Virus record (IMG/VR): IMGVR_UViG_3300006121_000055
Span: 1-22,598 of that record
Source: a virus
Length of the DNA stretch: 22,598 nt
Direction: 5' to 3' (one strand)
The number at the start of each line of letters is the position of its first letter. Position 1 is the first letter of the stretch. Made by a program: the position numbers and the translations under genes. The notes beneath the pieces were generated by a model, which made no database searches, was not told the DNA's origin, and saw only the letters and a list, made by a program, of their open reading frames with translations. Shown here one piece after another: positions 1 to 6,766 of the stretch.

Positions 1-470
1 AGATAACGATGGATCATGTAAATCATAAGAGACTTACCTGATGCTGTTGGAGATAACAACAATACTTTGCGGAATCTTATTGTTTTAAGCAAAGCATTAA
101 GCTGATAGTCGTGAGGTGTGATTGGTTTGCCGTTAGAATGGAGCTGTAATGATTCGGCAAATTGTTTTGCTTCTTCTAATTTAAATTGATTAAACGATTG
201 TACGTCAGGCGCTATAAGATAATTATAATTGCGCTCTTTACAGAAGTCTCTAAGATATTTTACTAGACCACCATAAAGTTTGTTAGTCTTTTTAGAATAG
301 AGATATATCTTACCGTCCCAAATTCTCTTTTTGTAGAGAGGACTAAATTGATAGTTTTTGGAATAGAAAGAAAAGAAATCCGAAAGCTCGGCTGAAATAC
401 TTTGTTCGCATTCAACTTCTACATATACTTCATCTAGTTTACTAACTATAACAGCGTTAACTTTGTCCAT
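1..470 (-). CDS. uvsW: UvsW-like ATP-dependent DNA/RNA helicase, N-terminal part (runs off the left edge)
   Basis: I translated this from the ATG at 468-470 to the window edge (about 156 codons, 3' end missing). The N-terminus resembles T4 UvsW: a segment reading ELSDFFSFYSKNYQFSP followed by WDGKIYLYS, then a PHDYQLNALL Q-motif-like stretch and a Walker A motif SPTASGKS near residue 143. In T4, UvsW is a superfamily 2 helicase that unwinds R-loops and branched DNA, drives branch migration and helps switch replication from origin to recombination mode. The ATG lies 14 nt inside the 3' end of uvsY, so the two genes are probably translationally coupled. The neighbouring uvsY and the match across the whole visible N-terminal domain make this identification firm. 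Only the helicase C-terminal lobe cannot be checked. Confidence 0.92.
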   Translation of the reverse strand, partial: MDKVNAVIVSKLDEVYVEVECEQSISAELSDFFSFYSKNYQFSPLYKKRIWDGKIYLYSKKTNKLYGGLVKYLRDFCKERNYNYLIAPDVQSFNQFKLEEAKQFAESLQLHSNGKPITPHDYQLNALLKTIRFRKVLLLSPTASGKSLMIYMIHRY

Positions 471-900
471 GTACAAATCTCTCAAATTCTATAAATGCTC
501 TTAACTGATAAGTTCTAGCATTAATTTCTTTAATAATCATCTCACAAGCAGTTACACCTTGCTCGAATAAAACTTTTCTTGCTGCAATCTTTGAAAGATC
601 ACCGTCGGATTCAAGATAAGTGTTAAGATCAGACTTTAGTGTAAATCTAAATGGTTCCCAGCCGTATTTCTTAAGTTCATCTTCATCAAGACGACCGTTA
701 TAATATTCCCATTTAATCTTTTTCATTCTAGCATATTCAAATGAACACTGTTTAGCAGCAAGTGAATTTGCAATATGTTGTTTAACATACTTAGAATGAA
801 GAATAGGAGTTCTCAATAACTCTTTTCCTGGATCGGTTTCATCGATCTTAGAGTCTTTTTCCCACATCTCAATGAGATCTTCAAGCGCCATCGGTTTCAT
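457..900 (-). CDS. uvsY: UvsY recombination mediator protein
   Basis: About 147 aa, close to T4 UvsY (137 aa). Matching landmarks include MALEDLIEMWEKDSKID near the N-terminus (T4 has MRLEDLQEELKKDVFID), HSKYVKQH, YYNGRLDEDE and a LKSDLNTYLESD stretch. T4 UvsY loads the UvsX recombinase onto gp32-coated single-stranded DNA. Start choice: the longest open frame begins at a GTG (906), but an ATG at 900 follows a GAG-type ribosome binding sequence at short spacing and is preferred. A third ATG at 891 aligns best with the T4 start. The gene overlaps uvsW by 14 nt and follows the gp3-like gene after about 30 nt. Head and recombination genes adjoin in the same direction, as in T4-like cyanophages. 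Confidence 0.9.
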   Translation of the reverse strand: MKPMALEDLIEMWEKDSKIDETDPGKELLRTPILHSKYVKQHIANSLAAKQCSFEYARMKKIKWEYYNGRLDEDELKKYGWEPFRFTLKSDLNTYLESDGDLSKIAARKVLFEQGVTACEMIIKEINARTYQLRAFIEFERFVHGQS

Positions 901-931
901 AATCACTCACAATAAAAACAAATAATTACTA

Positions 932-1468
932 TTATACTCTAATTATGTTGAAATAGCTAAATTTAAATGATGCTTCGCCGTAGATAATTGTATCGGCATC
1001 TTTTTCAACATCTAAATCAATTCCCGATAAACTGACAGGGAAACAATCTATGAATTTAATTTTAAAGTTTTCGTTGTTTTTATTTGTATAGATTGACAAA
1101 TAAGCGTCACTGTACTGTGGAGGAAGTGAAGTTGTCCCTGGAGGCAATGCGCGATTTTGTAATCTTAAATTCACATATTCTTCAAAATCATGAGGGAATG
1201 ACATTCCGCGAATCCAATCATGCACACCTTGCCATGATCTGTAATCTTCATCTATAATGAATTTAATATCTAATGTCTCATAATGTAAACGGTCGCCTGG
1301 AGTGAATAGTTCAACAAATGCTGTTGGTTGCGGAACCATATCAATATGAAATCCTGGAATGTTTACACCATGACAGAAAAATGTCATATCTGGTAAACGG
1401 TCAAAGTGTAATTGAAACTTTGTACTTTGTGCTGGATTTTGATTTGATGGAGCTGAGCCGATTGCCAT
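932..1468 (-). CDS. Tail completion/tail-tube-fold protein, probably gp3 (tail terminator)
   Basis: 178 aa, close to the 176 aa of T4 gp3. It has a tail-tube-family look: FQLHFDRLPDMTFFCHGVNIPG near residues 18-39, LHYETLDIKFIIDEDYRSW around 81-99, and a C-terminal strand set FIDCFPVSLSGIDLDV followed by FKFSYFNII. This pattern (RL.YET...I.F..DED...W...W, then a .GCFP.S.SG.. strand) is shared by tube proteins gp19, gp54 and gp3. The position just upstream of uvsY and downstream of gp23 fits gp3 in exo-T4 phages, where it would cap the head-proximal end of the tail tube. I cannot exclude a gp54-type tube initiator, but the length argues for gp3. The preceding endonuclease gene ends 3 nt before this ATG and no strong ribosome binding site is visible, so translation may depend on coupling. 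Confidence 0.6.
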   Translation of the reverse strand: MAIGSAPSNQNPAQSTKFQLHFDRLPDMTFFCHGVNIPGFHIDMVPQPTAFVELFTPGDRLHYETLDIKFIIDEDYRSWQGVHDWIRGMSFPHDFEEYVNLRLQNRALPPGTTSLPPQYSDAYLSIYTNKNNENFKIKFIDCFPVSLSGIDLDVEKDADTIIYGEASFKFSYFNIIRV

Positions 1469-1471
1469 GTG

Positions 1472-2182
1472 TTATTTACGACCTTTAATAAATCCTAGAG
1501 GAATTTCATCATCTATCCTTATTCTTTTATTTAGGGTTCCATTATTAACCCATATTCTATTTTTTGCATGTCCACCATTAATTTGAGATAGTTTTATTTT
1601 ATTTTTATGTTCTTGAGTTTTTGGTTTTCTTAACTTAGTTGATTTTTTATAACCATTGACAAACTTTGGTCTTTTTGTACCATTAATTCTTTTATGTCCT
1701 GATTGAGTTCTTCCTCTATGAAAACCTTCTGGTATTAAAAAATCTTTATGGATGCGAATATTTGTAGCGCCATCTGTTATCCAGACATATTGCTTACCAC
1801 GTTCAGCATTTGCTAGATTTTGCGTTAATGTTCTTTTCTCACCTTTTTTAGCTAAACTGATTTTCTTTGCTGTTTCGGGAGAACAAGGACCAGTTCCTTC
1901 TCCGCCTAGAGTCATATTATAACCTGAACCGAACGATTCATATTCCTTTACGAAATAAGGTTCCATTTCTTTTAAAGTATGTTCTCCGTCCCAAGATTCA
2001 TAAAGAGTTTTAATTGAGAAGTTTTCCCAACCATATTTTCTAATAGATTGATGTATTAGATAATTAGATCCTGTTCTTGCTGCGCTTAGATGACCGATTA
2101 AACGTTCTTCTACGTCGTTAGAAGTATATCCAACATAATGTTTATTGGTAATATTATTAGTAATTAAATATATCTTGTGCAT
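1472..2182 (-). CDS. Free-standing GIY-YIG homing endonuclease with duplicated C-terminal DNA-binding module
   Basis: 236 aa. The N-terminal GIY-YIG nuclease domain (about residues 1-100) shows KIYLITN (GIY position changed to KIY), YVGYT (the YIG strand), RLIGHL with the catalytic Arg, IRKYGWENF, and the catalytic Glu in EMEPYFVKEY, ending in YNMTLGGEG. An SPETAKKISLAKKG segment resembles NUMOD3. Two copies of a W..(D/N)G..N.RI.....IP.GF..GR module lie at about 133-158 and 211-236. This type of short module recurs in phage endonucleases and probably contacts DNA. The gene is inserted between the terminator array of gp23 and the gp3-like gene, a usual place for T4-type homing endonucleases that spread by cutting phages lacking the insert. 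It resembles the second GIY-YIG gene at 19829-20407, so the two share ancestry. Confidence 0.88.
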   Translation of the reverse strand: MHKIYLITNNITNKHYVGYTSNDVEERLIGHLSAARTGSNYLIHQSIRKYGWENFSIKTLYESWDGEHTLKEMEPYFVKEYESFGSGYNMTLGGEGTGPCSPETAKKISLAKKGEKRTLTQNLANAERGKQYVWITDGATNIRIHKDFLIPEGFHRGRTQSGHKRINGTKRPKFVNGYKKSTKLRKPKTQEHKNKIKLSQINGGHAKNRIWVNNGTLNKRIRIDDEIPLGFIKGRK

Positions 2183-2195
2183 TTTGCATAACCAT

Positions 2196-2228
2196 AAAAA
2201 AAAAGAGGGTAGATTTCCTCTACCCTCT
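2196..2228 (-). terminator. Rho-independent terminator downstream of gp23
   Basis: A perfect 10-bp stem (arms 2204-2213 and 2219-2228) with a 5-nt loop is followed on the minus strand by a run of eight or nine U residues (A-tract at 2196-2204 on the plus strand). It lies about 70 nt past the gp23 stop codon and should end the abundant capsid transcript. The downstream GIY-YIG gene starts 14 nt beyond it. Confidence 0.88.
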
Positions 2229-2233
2229 CAAAG

Positions 2234-2255
2234 GAGAGTAGATTTCTCTACTCTC
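2234..2255 (-). terminator. Second hairpin of the post-gp23 array, related in sequence to the terminator
   Basis: A 9-bp perfect stem (arms 2234-2242 and 2247-2255) with a 4-nt loop. Its arms and loop (GAGAGTAGATTTCTCTACTC on the plus strand) closely resemble those of the neighbouring terminator at 2204-2228, which suggests a duplication. No U-tract follows directly, so it may stabilise the mRNA 3' end or act together with the main terminator. Confidence 0.6.
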
Positions 2256-2263
2256 TATTTATA
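2256..2263 (-). promoter_or_regulatory. T4-type late promoter consensus TATAAATA within the hairpin array
   Basis: Exact TATAAATA on the minus strand, placed between the second and third hairpins after gp23. It could serve the GIY-YIG gene, the gp3-like gene and uvsYW. Transcripts starting here would immediately meet the hairpin at 2234-2255 and the terminator at 2196-2228, so its use is uncertain. In T4-like phages such -10 elements are read by host RNA polymerase with gp55, gp33 and gp45. Confidence 0.5.
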
Positions 2264-2280
2264 TCTCCTGTATCGGAGAT
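2263..2280 (-). other. Third hairpin, immediately after the gp23 stop
   Basis: A 6-bp perfect stem (arms 2263-2268 and 2275-2280) with a 6-nt loop, about 18 nt after the gp23 stop codon. It has no clear U-tract. It may protect the capsid mRNA 3' end. Its foot overlaps the last base of the TATAAATA element at 2256-2263. Confidence 0.5.
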
Positions 2281-2298
2281 TTATCGTTATATTAACAA

Positions 2299-3660
2299 CT
2301 ATTTCAAATTGGCAACGATAAACTTGCGATAATACACATTGGTATTATTCGTAAGAGCGCCAAGACCTTGAGTTGTACCTTGTGCGAATGGGTTTGCTAC
2401 GATACCATAACGTGTCTTGAAACCAATTTTTGGTTGATAAGTGTTAGGATCGATAGCACGTACCATTTGTAGAGGAACGTATGGGCAATAGAATAGACCA
2501 GCGTCATATGCTACATTACCCTTGTATCCAGTTACAACGTAGTCAGCACCAGCGACAGAATATGGATCAACATATACTTTTACGCGACCGAATAGAGTAC
2601 CAGCAAAAGTATTGCCTGTATCGTCAACGGTTAGATTGGTGTTGTTGGTTAGAGCTGATTGATAGTCTAGAAGACCTGACATTGCTAATGCTGATGCCAC
2701 ATCTGTTGAACAGATGATCATGTTGCCCTTCCCTCTACGGGTATCTTTAGCAATTTTGTTAGCTTCGCGTTCGATTTGGAAAATTAGAGACTTATATGTC
2801 TCAACTTGCCAACGACCTGCTGTATCGCCACCAGTTACTGCTAAGTTGAATAGACCTGGAACGTTAGAGTATTGTGCACCTGGAACAGCTGTTGCGTAGA
2901 TTGTACGAACAACTTCACGGTTGATTTCAGCAAGAATTTCAGTTGACAAAATATTTGCCAATTCTGTTTCTGCGTCTAGACCATGAACTGCTTTAAGGTC
3001 TTGTGCCAATTCGATGGTGTAAGCTGCTTGTAAGCCACGTGTGTTAGCTGTAACAGTTACTTTTTCGATTGAGAAGCCCATTTGGTTCATAGTATATGCA
3101 CCGCCAAGATCTTCACCTTGAGCATTGGTGAAACCGTAACCAGTGTTAGCTAGACCAAAGATTGAGCTGTTTGACTGACCACCAGAGATAGACAAGTTAG
3201 CATTTGCAGCAGCACTGAATGCTGTGAAAGTACCAGTACCTGAATATGCAGTGTTAGCTTCGTTAAATAGAGCTTCGGTATATACGTTCAAGCTTGAGTT
3301 TGCACCAGCATAAACTGAACGCATTGCGAAGATCAAACCTGTTGGACCTGTCATTGGCTGAACGCCGCAAACGTCATAAGCCATTAGGTTTGGTAGTGAA
3401 CGACGAACCAAGCTGATTAGGATTGGGTCGAAACCAGCTACTGGACCACCAGCATATGCACCGCCACCATAACCGCCTGTACCAGCTGAGTTTGGTGGAA
3501 TTGTTTCGTTAAGAATACCAGCTTCTTCCTTTAGTGCCTTTTCTTGGTTTTCTAGGATGACAGCAGTAACGGCACGACGATATGGATCTTTGATAGATGG
3601 CATATCAGCGTGGTCCAATACTGGTGCCCACTTATTTTGAATTGATTCTGATAAATACAT
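2299..3660 (-). CDS. 23: Major capsid protein gp23
   Basis: 453 aa. It is recognised by the segment LISLVRRSLPNLMAYDVCGV (about 81-100) followed by QPMTGPTGLIFAMRSVY, the signature region of T4-like gp23, and by the C-terminal KIGFKTRYGIVANPFAQ stretch. It assembles as hexamers of the HK97-fold shell. The N-terminal propeptide probably ends after Glu52 in GILNE, which fits the gp21 protease preference (L/I)xE; this site is inferred by analogy with T4. T4 gp23 is 521 aa, and exo-T4 homologs are shorter, as here. A clear AAGGAAA ribosome binding site precedes the ATG. No gp24 vertex-protein gene follows, unlike T4. A triple hairpin/terminator array comes next. Confidence 0.97.
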   Translation of the reverse strand: MYLSESIQNKWAPVLDHADMPSIKDPYRRAVTAVILENQEKALKEEAGILNETIPPNSAGTGGYGGGAYAGGPVAGFDPILISLVRRSLPNLMAYDVCGVQPMTGPTGLIFAMRSVYAGANSSLNVYTEALFNEANTAYSGTGTFTAFSAAANANLSISGGQSNSSIFGLANTGYGFTNAQGEDLGGAYTMNQMGFSIEKVTVTANTRGLQAAYTIELAQDLKAVHGLDAETELANILSTEILAEINREVVRTIYATAVPGAQYSNVPGLFNLAVTGGDTAGRWQVETYKSLIFQIEREANKIAKDTRRGKGNMIICSTDVASALAMSGLLDYQSALTNNTNLTVDDTGNTFAGTLFGRVKVYVDPYSVAGADYVVTGYKGNVAYDAGLFYCPYVPLQMVRAIDPNTYQPKIGFKTRYGIVANPFAQGTTQGLGALTNNTNVYYRKFIVANLK

Positions 3661-3691
3661 TTTCTTTAATTTCCTTTGTTGTAGAGTTCAA

Positions 3692-5146
3692 TTACATTGG
3701 TTTTGTGCGAGAAATTGCATTAACATAAGCAGCCATAGATGGCGCTAAGTCTTCTGCAACAACTGGCTCTGAAGCTTCAGCTAACTGAATTTGCTTCGTT
3801 GCTGTTTTCACCTTTGTTGGTTCGCTCTTAACATAACTCTCGCGAATGATGCTAAGTTTCTTTACATATTCACCCTCTGTGGTGAACTCTACACCCTCTG
3901 CGAGTGCTTTTACTTTTTCAGCTTGTGTGGCGGTGAGACCTTCACATACTGAAGTTACAAGTTCTGACTTTCTTGATTCAACGATAGCTTGAGCAAGTTC
4001 AATGTTCTTGTTTAGAGCTTCATTTAACTTAGCTTCAAGTTCTGCGTTTTCTTCAGCAATAGCTTCAAGAACGTCAACTTTTTCTTCTGGAACGTCGATG
4101 TAATGTTCAACGAATAAGTTCTTTAAACCAGCCATGAAGTCTTCAACAATTTCTGACTTCAATCCTGATTCAATAGCAACTGCATTTTCGTTAACCCATT
4201 CTTCAACCATATAGTTTAAGTATGCATCAACTTGTTCTTCTAATTCTGCTTTGATTTCTTCAACAGTTTCTTCAGCAGATGCTAAAATTTCAGCTTCCAT
4301 TTCTTCAACAACTGTTACTGCACGAGCAATTACAGCGCTTTCGAAAATAGCAGCAGCTTTAGCTTGGAATTCTGAAGAAAGATTTTCACCGCTGAATAGA
4401 GCTTCCATGTCTTCTTTCATGCCCTTCATTTCTTTCATCTTCTTCTTCATCATTTCTACTTTCATTTTATGGGCTTCAGCAATTTCTTCTTCAGTCATTT
4501 CAGCTGATTCTTCCATATTTCCGTAGCATTCTTCCATATGACGGCTTACATGTGGATGTTTTCCCATGTATTCTTCGTCATAAACTGGATAACCAGTTTC
4601 TGCGAAATGCTTTGTAGCACAACGATGTGCTTCTTCCATATGGTGTTTAGCTTCTTCCATATTGCCTTCTTCCATATGATGCTTATGAGCTTCCATATGA
4701 GCATGATATGCTTTTGAATGCTCAGTATGCATATGGTGATGCATATGATGTTTTTCATCTAACTTAGGACCAGGAGCCTTAATTGTTGGATGTGTATATT
4801 CATGACCTGCTGTATCTACGTGTTCACCATTTTCTTCATCTGGTGAATGATAAGCTGGATGAGCTTCTGTATCTTTAGCTTGTGGCTTAAGATGCTTCAT
4901 TGGCTCGTGCATGCTTGCATCTGGCTTGACTCCAGGATATTCTGCTTGACCATGTTCATGGGAAGCAGCCATACCTACGTGTGTGCCTTGTGGATTTTCG
5001 TGAGTTGCGCCACCAAGATCTACCATGTGGGCAGCTGGTTGGTTGGCATATTTTTCAATGTCTTTGTGCATATGTTCTGCTGGTGCTGTTGCGCGTGTTT
5101 TATTCAGTACTTCAGCGGCAGCTTCTGCTAATGTGCGAACTGTCAT
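3692..5146 (-). CDS. 22: Prohead scaffold protein gp22 with a long His/Met-rich N-terminal extension
   Basis: 484 aa against 269 in T4. Residues about 245-484 form the conserved scaffold: an acidic helical region containing LSSEFQAKAAAIFESAV, a coiled-coil-rich Glu/Ala section, and LKNLFVEHYIDVPEEK. T4 gp22 forms the core around which gp23 assembles and is degraded by gp21. Residues 1-244 are extra: a His/Pro/Glu-rich linker (40-140), then HMHHHMH clusters and a helical HAH...H...M..G....A.HHME.A module at 145-192 that recurs in the core protein at 6767-7813, then a Met/Lys/Glu helix (222-247). A late promoter at 5171-5178 and a strong AGGAG site serve this gene. It ends 31 nt before gp23. 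The scaffold identity is firm, but the role of the extension is unknown. Confidence 0.9.
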   Translation of the reverse strand: MTVRTLAEAAAEVLNKTRATAPAEHMHKDIEKYANQPAAHMVDLGGATHENPQGTHVGMAASHEHGQAEYPGVKPDASMHEPMKHLKPQAKDTEAHPAYHSPDEENGEHVDTAGHEYTHPTIKAPGPKLDEKHHMHHHMHTEHSKAYHAHMEAHKHHMEEGNMEEAKHHMEEAHRCATKHFAETGYPVYDEEYMGKHPHVSRHMEECYGNMEESAEMTEEEIAEAHKMKVEMMKKKMKEMKGMKEDMEALFSGENLSSEFQAKAAAIFESAVIARAVTVVEEMEAEILASAEETVEEIKAELEEQVDAYLNYMVEEWVNENAVAIESGLKSEIVEDFMAGLKNLFVEHYIDVPEEKVDVLEAIAEENAELEAKLNEALNKNIELAQAIVESRKSELVTSVCEGLTATQAEKVKALAEGVEFTTEGEYVKKLSIIRESYVKSEPTKVKTATKQIQLAEASEPVVAEDLAPSMAAYVNAISRTKPM

Positions 5147-5170
5147 TGTTGTCTCCTATTTGGATAAGTT

Positions 5171-5178
5171 TATTTATA
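5171..5178 (-). promoter_or_regulatory. T4-type late promoter for gp22
   Basis: Exact TATAAATA on the minus strand in the short gap between gp21 and gp22, 25 nt upstream of the gp22 ATG, with AGGAG close to the start codon. Scaffold and capsid are needed in large amounts, and a dedicated late promoter here is consistent with that. Confidence 0.8.
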
Positions 5179-5181
5179 AAA

Positions 5182-5826
5182 TTACAGTTTTGAAAGGAAG
5201 CTTTCAAACTGACGTAGTTGAATCTCTTCAAGCTGCTTGCGCTTTGCTTTCTCAATGGCTTTTTTCATTTCATTGATTTCAACTTCTTTTACAAGACCGT
5301 TGTCCCAAATCCACTCTTTGCCTTCCATAATGCCTTGTACAAATGCGCCTGGAGCTGAAGGATCAGCTACAATATCTGCCGCTGTGGCAAGATAATAGTC
5401 GGGCTGAACATAGTTTGTACCATCAATGTTCTTTAATGAGCCCATGCCTCGTGAAGAAACGCCAAGTTGTGCACCACCTTTCATAAGGTTTTCTGCAATC
5501 TTTCCCATTGGTGTTTCTAAAATCTTTGCTTTACCGATCCAGCAATCGCCACTTTCACGTAGATCTACGATCATATGGCTGACGCGATCAAGGTTAATTG
5601 TTGGTGTTTCTGGATGTCCTAATTCGCCGAATGCTCTTTTCTTGGATACAAATTCATCCATATAACGAACAACTTCTTTTCTTAAAACGTGCTTAGGATA
5701 TACGCGACCATTTTTGTTTTTCTTTTCAGCAACTAAAAATGGACCTTCGATGTGAAGTGAAGGATGACCGTCTGTATTTTCGGTTATATACTTTACTTCT
5801 TCTACTGTTTCTCTAATTAATTTCAT
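5182..5826 (-). CDS. 21: Prohead core scaffold protein and maturation protease gp21
   Basis: 214 aa (T4 gp21 is 212). The serine protease triad of this herpesvirus-assemblin-like family is visible: His in AFGELGHPETP (about 70), Ser in LGVSSRGMGS (about 125) and Asp in TAADIVADPSAPGA (about 152). A C-terminal Lys/Glu-rich helix ending QLRQFESFLSKL serves as the core-binding tail. It cleaves gp22, gp23 and the core proteins at (L/I)xE sites and itself during prohead maturation. An AGGA ribosome binding site precedes the ATG. It is followed after 35 nt by gp22, with the gp22 late promoter lying between. Confidence 0.96.
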   Translation of the reverse strand: MKLIRETVEEVKYITENTDGHPSLHIEGPFLVAEKKNKNGRVYPKHVLRKEVVRYMDEFVSKKRAFGELGHPETPTINLDRVSHMIVDLRESGDCWIGKAKILETPMGKIAENLMKGGAQLGVSSRGMGSLKNIDGTNYVQPDYYLATAADIVADPSAPGAFVQGIMEGKEWIWDNGLVKEVEINEMKKAIEKAKRKQLEEIQLRQFESFLSKL

Positions 5827-5841
5827 TTTTAATCCTAGTTA

Positions 5842-6294
5842 TTAAGGAACACGTTGTCCTGTTACATCATATTGTAAGTACGCATTAGCATAACCAGATT
5901 CTTTATTCAATGTTAGAATGATTGTGTAAACGTCATTTCCTGTAGTGTTATATGTTGCTAAATTGAGATCGCCTGTTGGACTTGTTGCATTGTTTGGAAT
6001 ATAATAATCAAACATGCCTGCTTGACCGCCACCAAATGACGCGATACCTGTATTGCTTGATGCTCCAATCCATTGTAAAGCAACAAATCCATTGGTCATA
6101 TCTGATGCAAATTGCATTTTAGCAATACTGAATAAGCAAGTTTGTGAAGTGTTGGCGAATGATAATGCATTTGCAGTAACAACTACTGTATTGCTGTTAG
6201 CTGTTGCTGATGCATTATAGTATCCGTGGATTTTGACACGAGTTGTTGTGCCTTCGTCGCTTAAAATTTGAACTTCTGGTGCATTTGCTGCCAT
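5842..6294 (-). CDS. Small beta-rich virion protein (decoration-like), function unproven
   Basis: 150 aa, predicted mostly beta from alternating hydrophobic strands. It begins with APEVQILSDEGTTTRVKIHG, has a central strand TNGFVALQWIGA, a Gly-rich turn, then TGDLNLAT and a terminal YTIILTLNKE strand. I recall proteins of this type (N-terminal VQIL...T...K..G and C-terminal YTI.L.L.K) as virion structural proteins in T4-like marine phages. Its place between the core genes and the protease, inside the head operon, supports a capsid-surface or head-associated role. It has no membrane segment or signal peptide. AAGGAA precedes its ATG, and it ends 15 nt before gp21. The specific function is inference. 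Confidence 0.5.
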   Translation of the reverse strand: MAANAPEVQILSDEGTTTRVKIHGYYNASATANSNTVVVTANALSFANTSQTCLFSIAKMQFASDMTNGFVALQWIGASSNTGIASFGGGQAGMFDYYIPNNATSPTGDLNLATYNTTGNDVYTIILTLNKESGYANAYLQYDVTGQRVP

Positions 6295-6305
6295 ATTACT
6301 ATTCC

Positions 6306-6758
6306 TTAAATTTCGTTCGCTCTAATGAATTTAACAACATCGTTAAAATCAGCAGGTGAAGCATTAACTTTTGCTGCTAATCTATGCTTATTGTAAGTAT
6401 TTATCATGTCTCTCAGCTTTGTAATTGAAGCTGCTGTTGCAGGTTGAACATTCTTCATCACTGCACCATTTGGAAACTTTACGTCTCCAACTTTACCTTT
6501 AGCAATAGATCCCAACTTTTTCCATATGGTTTGGTTTTCATGAACCTTACCAAATCCTAATTTTTCAGTCCCGAATTCATGAGGGAAATATGGAACACTT
6601 ACATCAAGGTTAAGTAGGTCATTGTGGTAGAGAGCGACTCTTTGGCCATTAGGAAAATTTCTAATAGCCTTGCGCTTCAACAACACAACCATCGGAGGGT
6701 CTGGCAGCTTCGATTTAACCTTTTTCAGTGTTCCTTTTATTTCGCTTAGAGTTTTCAT
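6306..6758 (-). CDS. Probable prohead core protein (positional gp68 counterpart)
   Basis: 150 aa, basic at both ends: a Lys-rich N-terminus (KGTLKKVKSKLPDPP), a central segment NGQRVALYHNDLLNLDVSVPY, and a C-terminal helical part TKLRDMINTYNKHRLAAKV. T4 gp68 (141 aa) lies in the same position between the gp67 core protein and gp21, and the size fits. I do not see a decisive sequence motif, so the assignment rests on gene order and length. The gene starts 8 nt after the His-rich core protein stops and is followed by the decoration-like gene 11 nt later. An alternative is an unrelated head protein acquired in this position. Confidence 0.4.
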   Translation of the reverse strand: MKTLSEIKGTLKKVKSKLPDPPMVVLLKRKAIRNFPNGQRVALYHNDLLNLDVSVPYFPHEFGTEKLGFGKVHENQTIWKKLGSIAKGKVGDVKFPNGAVMKNVQPATAASITKLRDMINTYNKHRLAAKVNASPADFNDVVKFIRANEI

Positions 6759-6766
6759 GACTCAAC

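Noticed and set aside
457-906. GTG at 904-906 as the uvsY start
   Set aside because: The ATG at 900 has a better-spaced ribosome binding sequence, and homology to T4 UvsY begins even later.
932-1468. Calling this gene gp54 (tail tube initiator)
   Set aside because: It shares tube-fold motifs, but T4 gp54 is about 320 aa, while length (178 aa) and place before uvsY fit gp3.
6390-6405. GATAAATA inside the gp68-like gene as a late promoter
   Set aside because: It has one mismatch, lies inside a gene and is about 100 nt from the next start, unlike the exact promoters.
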